Positions 57,341 through 64,000 of a stretch of 64,000 nt of DNA are shown piece after piece; within the stretch, counting starts at the first letter, position 1; each line of letters starts with the position of its first letter. A program made the translations under genes and the position numbers. Under the pieces are notes generated by a model that saw nothing but the letters and a program-made list of their open reading frames with translations, was not told the origin of the DNA and made no database searches. The DNA is from Dactylis glomerata (Eukaryota; Streptophyta; Magnoliopsida; Poales; Poaceae): assembly GCA_007115705.1 (NCBI GenBank), contig QXEO01000152.1, positions 1,205,496 through 1,269,495 of the forward strand, written 5' to 3'.

Positions 57341-59455
57341 ATGGAAAACAAAGAGTTTTTTAGTCTTTTTCCTGATTTTAGATTTGAAGAGAAAATTGAA
57401 AATCCTTTGGAGCTTATTTTGCATAGCATTGTTATTAGTACAAATGCTTTGAATCCCGTTATTGCTAATGCTATGGAAAAGTCTAAACTTGGGGAAGCTG
57501 GTTTTGTTAAGTATGATATTTTTAGTTCCCCAGTTTTAGTGGAGAAAGTTTATTCTGATAATATTTTATCTCCCATATGTGATGTTTCTAGTGATGCTTG
57601 TGCTCCTCATCCTTTTAAAATACCTACGAAGATTGTTGAACATGTTAGGGATAACTGCTATTTAGGAGATGGAACTGTCCATCCTGGTGACCATTTGCTT
57701 TTTATACATGAATTATGCGAGTTGTTCCAGTGTGCAGGTATTTCAATGAACCAAGTTAAGAAGAAGCTATTCTCTTTTTCGCTAAAAGGCAGAGCTGAGG
57801 AATGGTATAAAACATTGAAGGATGGCCGATCTATTGATTGGGAGGAAATTGAACCTCTCTTTTATTCTAAATTCTATCCTTCTAGTCAGGTTTATAAAGA
57901 TAGGAATTATATTTATAATTTTCATCTGCATGAGGGAGAAAGCATTGCCCAAGCTTGGGGAAGATTGAAGTTACTAATGCATAAATGTCCTATTCATGAT
58001 CTTCCCCGTAATATTGTTATTAATAATTTTTATGCAAGGCTTTCAGGATATTACAAGGACTATCTAGATGCATGCTTTGATGGGTCTTTCACAAGCAAGG
58101 ATGCTGACACCAAGTGGGATCTGCTTGAGACAATTCAAAACAATATTGAAGGTTGGGATAGCGACAAAGGTAAAGGATCAGGTATGAATTATGAGTTTGA
58201 TTGCATTAAGTCTTTTGCTGAAACTGCTAATTTTCAAGAGCTTAGTGCTAAATATGGTCTTGATCCCCAAATTATGGTTGATTGCTTTAAAGCCTTTGCT
58301 TCCCATATGAATGTTCCTAAAGGAAATGGGGACGTGTATCATGAACCTTTTAAGGACACTTGCATAGAAAGTGATATTGTTATTGATGATTGCAATAAAC
58401 ATGCTCAAACTTCTAAAAGTCCTATTTCTTATAAGCATGTTAATTTTTGTGGAATACATAGACCTTGTGAACAGAGTTACAACAAGGAAGATTATTGCAT
58501 CACCCACACAAATGAAGAAACCAGTATGTGGCTCAAGGATCTAGATGTGCTTGGTGAAAGGGTTTGTGAGCTTTATCCTTTTCTTTGTGAATTTTGCGGT
58601 GAAAAGGGTCACTTTAATTTTCAATGCCCAATTAATCGAATGAGTACCGAAGATTTGTATTGTGATGATAAGATTACTCTCAATCAGCATGATGAGCTTA
58701 CTTTGTTTTTGAATTGTGAAGAGATATCTAGAAAGATTTCTTTGGTTGATATGAGAGATGTTGATATTAATAGCACCCTTCGTGGTTGTCGTCTCTATTG
58801 TGCTAAAGATTGCCTCGCAAATACTTACTTACAAGATCTTATAAAACATGATGTTTTGCCAAGCTATGACAGGACTAATAGATGTTTTGATCTTATTAAT
58901 AGAGAGGAGGAATCCTCCAAAGTTTCTTCTGTTGTTCCTGTTAGCAAACCAGATTATGTGGAGAAGATGCATTTCCCTCCTATAGAATATGTGGAGAGGA
59001 TGCCCTGTAAGTCTCTCCCTCCTAAAGGAGAGAGTAAGAAGAGTATGAAGAAGAAGAAGAGGAGTAAAAGGCGAGAGGACACGGTATCTTCCCCTAAGCG
59101 TTATGATCCTGCTATAGATTATGATAATTCTGATTGGGATGATGTTCCTATGCCTATTACTTATGTTAATGATCATAATTGGGAAAAGCACTCTACTTTT
59201 GATATTGAAAATCTTTTTGGTACCAATTCTAAGGTTAATAATTGTTGTACCATTAGTGCTATCCATGTTCCTTCTTATGATGATATGTTTGATGAATATG
59301 CTTTGCGACATAGTAGTTCTCTATCTTGTGATGATACTAAGCCTCTAGTTTATGATGATGAGTATAATGTTTTCAATTCACCTACTTTTGAGGAGAAAAA
59401 TAGTTATGATTATAATATGCCTCCTGTCTTTGATGATTATGGTGATGAGTATTAA
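57341..59455 (+). CDS. G8 Gag protein (C-terminus truncated by a frameshift)
   Basis: A 704-residue frame. A retrotransposon gag core lies at about 110-260 (FSFSLKGRAEEWYKTL, YNFHLHEGESIAQAW). The zinc knuckle CEFCGEKGHFNFQC (Cys416, Cys419, His424, Cys429) should bind the element RNA. A Lys/Arg cluster at about 565-582 (MKKKKRSKRRED) looks like a nuclear-localisation or RNA-binding patch, and an acidic Asp/Tyr-rich tail follows. Compared with G2, about 17 bp are missing near 59447, so the frame stops at GDEY and the last 60 or so residues (open in another frame to about 59636) are lost. There is no protease motif and no polymerase. It is the longest Gag frame of this family in the window. 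Confidence 0.88.
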   Translation: MENKEFFSLFPDFRFEEKIENPLELILHSIVISTNALNPVIANAMEKSKLGEAGFVKYDIFSSPVLVEKVYSDNILSPICDVSSDACAPHPFKIPTKIVEHVRDNCYLGDGTVHPGDHLLFIHELCELFQCAGISMNQVKKKLFSFSLKGRAEEWYKTLKDGRSIDWEEIEPLFYSKFYPSSQVYKDRNYIYNFHLHEGESIAQAWGRLKLLMHKCPIHDLPRNIVINNFYARLSGYYKDYLDACFDGSFTSKDADTKWDLLETIQNNIEGWDSDKGKGSGMNYEFDCIKSFAETANFQELSAKYGLDPQIMVDCFKAFASHMNVPKGNGDVYHEPFKDTCIESDIVIDDCNKHAQTSKSPISYKHVNFCGIHRPCEQSYNKEDYCITHTNEETSMWLKDLDVLGERVCELYPFLCEFCGEKGHFNFQCPINRMSTEDLYCDDKITLNQHDELTLFLNCEEISRKISLVDMRDVDINSTLRGCRLYCAKDCLANTYLQDLIKHDVLPSYDRTNRCFDLINREEESSKVSSVVPVSKPDYVEKMHFPPIEYVERMPCKSLPPKGESKKSMKKKKRSKRREDTVSSPKRYDPAIDYDNSDWDDVPMPITYVNDHNWEKHSTFDIENLFGTNSKVNNCCTISAIHVPSYDDMFDEYALRHSSSLSCDDTKPLVYDDEYNVFNSPTFEEKNSYDYNMPPVFDDYGDEY

Positions 59456-62413
59456 TCCTACTACTATTGTTCATGTGGGGAGTATTAATCCTTTTATGCA
59501 TGTGGCTCATGATAGGGATGCTTTATGTGATAGTTATATTGTTAATTCTATTCATGATGCTACTGAAAGTTATTATGAGAGAGGGAAACATGGTTTGATG
59601 GATCTCAACAATATTGAGTTTCCCCTCTTTATGTTGCAATTCTTGAAGTTGTACTTGTTTTGCCTTCTATGCTTTTTGCTTTGCGCTTTCATGACTTGTC
59701 TCTTTACAAGACTATTTTTCATAGGAAGTGGTTTAGATTTAAATGTGTTCCATATTTGCTTTTTGATGCTCTCTATTGCTTTAAGTTCCTATATGGCGCC
59801 TTTGCCTCAAGCTCTTATATGGCGCCCACATGAGCATCTTTGCAAATTACTGGCCTAGCTCAAAGGCGTTAGAGAAAAGCACTCTTGGGAGATAACCCAT
59901 TGTTTTATTTTTAGTACTTTTTCTTTTATTTGAGTCTTGGAAGTTATTACTACTGTAATAACCGCTCCTTATCCTTTTTATTTCGTTGTTGTGCCAAGAG
60001 AAGCCTCTAATTTGAGTGAGGTAAGATTTGGAGATGTTGCTGTCCTGAAACAGTTTTCGGTGCTGCACCGTAAAAAATTGTGAAAATTCTATGCATATCT
60101 TTTGGACCTGCGATTTCTTGTGCATATGCCCCAGGTTATATCAAAACTTTCGTTAGTTGAACACTTTTTGATTTGAGCAATAGAAAACCCCTAAAAAATT
60201 CGACCTTTGTTAGATGTTCTGTTTTGACAGATTTCTGCCAATATTTGTGTTTGCCGCTTTATCGCTTTCTTTTGATCACGGAACTTTTGGGGAAGTTGCT
60301 ACAGTAGTATATGCTTAATATGTGGTGGTTTTAGGTTGAAACCTGAAGCAAAAAGGGTTGATTCTATGTTATGCTTACACTAATGTTGCTAATAAATTTG
60401 TGTTTAGTTTTGTATGAAGGAAGTTTTCAAGTGTAGGGATTGGAGAATGATGAGATGAGATGAAGAATGGAAAAAAGCTCAAGCTTGGGGATGCCCATGT
60501 TACCCCAAGAAATATCCAAGAAGTACAAGCGTCAAAGCTTGGGGATGCCCCCGAGGCACCCCTTCTTCATCGGCAAAAATCAGGTCACCTTTCAAGACAC
60601 TATATTTTTATTGCTTCATGCACTATGTGTTTTTCTTGGAGCGTCAGTTGTTTTTGTTTTCAGTTTTATTTTGCTTTGTTTGCTGCAATAAATGGTTAGA
60701 TCACATCATGTTTCTTTTGGAGGAGATGAACCCGCTTTTCATTTGCCAAGAACGCTCTAGTTTTCACTCTTATTAAAAACTGAGTGTTCTTCTTTTTCTG
60801 CTACTGCTTTTGGTTTCCGTTTTTGCCTTGATTTGTGTTCAGATCTTGTTTTATCTTTTCATCAAGGTGTATTTTTGCCTCTGATCTTTATTGGTTTTCA
60901 TCAAAAGAGGTGTTTATAAAAATTTCAAATGGTGTTGGAAAATAGAAAAAGCTTTGTGCAAAATAGTGGTACAAGAAGGAGCTTGTGTAGACTGCGGCTT
61001 AGGCTTTTTCATGTCATGCTTGATGTCTTTTTGATAGTATGCTTAGTGGTTTTGCTGTAGCATGACTTGTCTCAAATGACTGAGATTGCTTAATGAGCCT
61101 TTGAAAAAATCATGCGTTGTTTTTATTATACGGAAGCATTTATTTGGTTTTCTCCTTTGATGCTTTATTTGGGTTGACTTGGCACATGCTTACACCATGT
61201 TGACTACAAAATAAGTCGCCTATAGCCTCTATGATCATTTAGTTTTTGACTTTTGATGCCATCTTATGCTTCTTTTAATATTGCTTTGTCGCTTTGCATG
61301 ATTATGGCCGTTATTGCTCTCTTAGTTGGTCGCTCCCAGTCTTTTGCTAGCCCTCGCCTTGTACTGAGTATGAGCTCTACTCGTGCATCCAACTCCTAAA
61401 AACCAAGTTTGCCATTGTGTCCACTATAAACTCCTATGCATGGTATTTGTAAGCCATTCCAAAGTAAATTTTCATGTGCTACCTTTCAAAAAACCTTCAA
61501 AATACTTCTCATTTTGTGACACTGTTTTCAGCTCATGGGGACGTAGCGGTCGGATTTGCTATCTTCCATATTGCTTGTTCCAAAAATAAATAAATAAAGA
61601 GAAAAAAAGAAAAGAAAAAAAGGCACTCCTCCATGGAATGTGAATGTTGGTGGGCACCCGATGGAATCGGTTAGCCATGGTTTGAGAAAGGAAAAAGGTG
61701 GGGAGGAGTGCCAAGCTTTATAAAAGAGCACAAAAGTGTCAATCTCTCTCTTAAAAACTTGCTTCATTTTTGTATGGAAGATAGTAAGAACCCCATTGCC
61801 AGTTGTGGACAAAACAATCACCTCTCAAAACCAATTTTTATCTCTCTGTTTTACAAATAAAAAGCTCTAGCACATGTTTAATCACTGCTTCCCTCTGCGA
61901 AGGGCCTTTCTTTTTACTTTTATGGTGAGTCACCACCTTCTACCTTTATGCACCGTCTAAGAGAGCATAGTTGTCATTCTGAGTATAATGTGCATTGTCC
62001 CAAAGTTTTCATTGATTGATTCATGATCATGGTTTCACTTGTTCTTAAATTACTTGTATCTAGTCACCCTCTTAAACTTGAAGGTGTCCTATGCATTTAT
62101 GTTTTGCTCTCCACGAAGGACAAGCTGAGAACCACTTGTATGTTTTTCCTTATGATTTGAACACACGTTTGACTTTCATTGTTTTATTTTCATGATCTTT
62201 TGTTTGTGTTCATTTGCATGTTTATAACATGGTTGCTAAGTTCTTATTGTCAAGATTATATCTTTCATACCCATGTTTTAAGTTCTTATGATCCCAGCTC
62301 ACAATGCTTACATATATGATCAAGATTGTGTAGGTGCATGTCACCTCAAAAATTATTTCTTTTGTTATCACTTACCTACTCGAGGACGAGCAGGAGTTAA
62401 GCTTGGGGATGCT
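59456..62413 (+). other. Frameshifted gag tail and 3' noncoding region of G8
   Basis: The first 180 bp are the out-of-frame gag tail. The rest matches the noncoding modules of G2, G5 and G7 and has no domain-bearing ORF. Motif copies are at 60481-60495, 60535-60549 and 62399-62413. Confidence 0.75.
60481..60549 (+). repeat. Paired AAGCTTGGGGATGCC motifs in G8
   Basis: Copies lie at 60481-60495 and 60535-60549; the third abuts the 3' LTR. Confidence 0.85.
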
Positions 62414-63956
62414 TGATATGTCTCAAACGTATCTATAATTTTTGATGCTCCATGCTTGTTTTTACACCATTTGCCTTGTGTTTCATTACACTTCGTGGCG
62501 TTTTTATGCGATTGCTAGAACTAACCTATTGACAAGATGCCACAGTGCCAGTTCCCTATTTTCTGCTGTTTTTGGGTTTCAGAAAAGCTACACAGGAAAT
62601 ATTCTCGGAATTGGACGAAACAAGTTCCTGAAGTCTTATTTTTCTCGGAAGCTTCCAGAGATTCGAAGAGGCGAAGGAGAGGGGCCACAGGCCAGCCTCA
62701 CACTAGGCTCGCGCGGGCCAGCCCCTGGCCGCGCCGCCTAGGTGTGAGGAGGCCTGGGGCCACTCCTGACGACGCCCCTTCGCCTATAAGAAGCCTCGGG
62801 ACGGAAAACCCTAAGGGGGTCAGCAATTTTCCAGAAAGAGTTCTGCAGTTCCGCCGCCGCCACCGACGAATTTCGGGGGACAGAAGTCTCTGTTCCGGCA
62901 CCCTGCCGGGATGGGGAAGTGCCCCCGGAGCCATCTCCATCGGTCTCCATCGCCGTCTCCGCCGTCTCCATCGACCTCACCGCCATCTCCATCAACCTTG
63001 CTGTCTCCTATGATGAGGAGGGAGTAGTTCATCCCCAGGGCTGAGGGCTCTACCGGTAGCTATGTGGTTCACCTCTCTCTCCCATGATGTGATCTTTATG
63101 TGATCGTGAGCTTTGTATCATGTTGAACAAGTAGATGTTATTATTCAGATATTATGTGTACTCTAGTGGTGTTATTAAAGTAATCTATTCCTCCTGCCAT
63201 GGTGTAACGGTGACAGTGCGTGCATCATGGTGGTACTTGGTCTAGGCTGCGATTGCGATCTCTTAAGGATTATGAGAATAATTATTACTATGATAGTATT
63301 GAAGTGATCTATTCCTCCTTTCATGGTGTAATGTTGACAGTGTGTGCACCGTGTTAGTACTTGGTCTAAGTTGCAATAATATCTATCTTGAATTGTGATC
63401 TGATTTGGATATCTCTATGAGTGGTGTTTGTCAAGTACTTGATAAACTTTGAGGAGTGCTTCGTAGCCCTACGCAATGATTAGTGTTATTCAATAGGAGA
63501 GTAATTCAGAGTACCATAGTGAAGGGAAGTTATTTATTTGTTCAATCATGTTATATTTGTTGGGAGTGTGTCCACTAGTGAAAGTATGATCCCTAGGCCT
63601 TGTTTCCAAGCATTGCACACCGTTTACTTCCTGTTTTGTTACATGTTTGCTCGCAGCGATTTTTATTCCAGATTGCATTTACTACTTATAATCATCTATA
63701 CCGCTTGTATTTCACTATCTCTTCGCCGAACTAGTGCACCTATACATCTGACAAGTGTATTGGGTGTGTTGGGGACACAAGAGACTTTCTGTATCGTAAT
63801 TGCAGGGTTGCTTGAGAGGGATAGCTTTGACCTCTTCCTCCCTGAGTTCGATAAACCTTGGGTGATCCACTTAAGGGAAACTTGCTGCTGCTCTACAAAC
63901 CTCTGCACTTGGAGGCCCAACACTGTCTACAAGAACAGAAGCGTGTGTAGACATCA
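62414..63956 (+). repeat. 3' LTR of Gypsy G8
   Basis: It starts TGATATGTCTC, with one C-to-T change relative to the 5' LTR, and ends GTAGACATCA. It lacks the patch seen in the 5' LTR. Confidence 0.92.
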
Positions 63957-63961
63957 ATGTC

Positions 63962-64000
63962 ATGCATTAAAATGGGGATTACCTCATGTTGATGAGGGGG
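63962..64000 (+). repeat. 3' LTR of copia C1, continuation
   Basis: ATGCATTAAAATGGGG and the following bases match the C1 5' LTR from about 48742, so the copia LTR resumes exactly where G8 interrupted it. Confidence 0.9.

Larger units (their letters stand above)
55631..63961 (+). mobile_element. Complete Gypsy element G8
   Basis: The element runs 55636-63956 between ATGTC duplications (55631-55635 and 63957-63961), inside the C1 3' LTR. The order is 5' LTR, primer site, gag, 2.8-kb noncoding region and 3' LTR. It carries gag only and so is non-autonomous. LTR divergence is about 2% by eye, plus one rearranged patch. Confidence 0.93.
47684..64000 (+). mobile_element. Copia element C1, interrupted by Gypsy G8
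   Basis: The order is 5' LTR, initiator-tRNA-Met primer site, gag-protease-integrase-RT-RNase H in one frame, purine-rich tract and 3' LTR. The gene order, with integrase before reverse transcriptase, is diagnostic of Copia. The 3' LTR is split by G8 at 55635 and resumes at 63957 or 63962; the window ends inside it. LTR divergence over the 1.06 kb comparable here is about 27 differences (2.5%) by eye. Confidence 0.92.

Noticed and set aside
1..64000. A novel defence or biosynthetic gene system
   Set aside because: The only host genes with recognisable function are the two receptor kinases; everything else of size is transposon-derived or unassigned intergenic DNA.

Overview
This is a plant nuclear window, almost certainly from a Triticeae grass (wheat, Aegilops or barley type). 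Long LTR retrotransposons nested inside one another surround a few intronless genes. The LTR starts, the gag types and the copia LTR with a GGAATATGCCCGAGAGGC start (similar, from memory, to BARE-1/Angela LTRs) all fit Triticeae. I see no bacterial-type operons, CRISPR arrays, rRNA genes or tRNA genes.

Layout. (1) 1-14123: a stack of Gypsy elements. G1 (minus, gag-protease reading off the left edge, LTR 2860-3991) is inserted in the gag of G2 (plus, 3' part to 9069). G2 is inserted in the LTR of G3 (minus, to 9953), and G3 in the LTR of G4 (plus, decayed gag-protease to about 13.55 kb). (2) 14124-14782: a small GATAC-rich element between 8-bp direct repeats. (3) 14855-21060: receptor kinase gene RLK1, with a Mutator-like element carrying a GC-rich gene-like fragment in its promoter. 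(4) 22352-30434: a complete young Gypsy element, G5, with a perfect TCAAA target duplication. (5) 32145-37380: a second copy of the receptor kinase unit, RLK2. (6) 38144-39314: the start of Gypsy G6. (7) 39315-64000: a three-level nest: G7 (minus) in G6, copia element C1 (plus) in the 5' LTR of G7, and complete Gypsy G8 (plus, ATGTC target duplication) in the 3' LTR of C1.

The host genes of clear function are RLK1 and RLK2, both 1049-residue LRR receptor kinases of the phytosulfokine/PSY-type (LRR-X-like) group. They have a signal peptide, LRRs, an island domain before the last LRRs, a membrane helix and an RD-type kinase. They are a tandem duplication that includes about 1 kb of upstream sequence and a downstream antisense exon-like block; transposons have since separated the copies.

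The most unusual material is the retroelements. G2, G7 and G8 encode only a Gag, and G5 only Gag plus protease. G5 differs from the G2/G7/G8 family in Gag and U5 but shares the long 3' noncoding region and the U3 start, so a 3' module appears to have been exchanged. A 15-nt motif (AAGCTTGGGGATGCC) recurs at three fixed places in that module in all four copies. LTR divergence counted by eye gives insertion ages in the order that the nesting requires.
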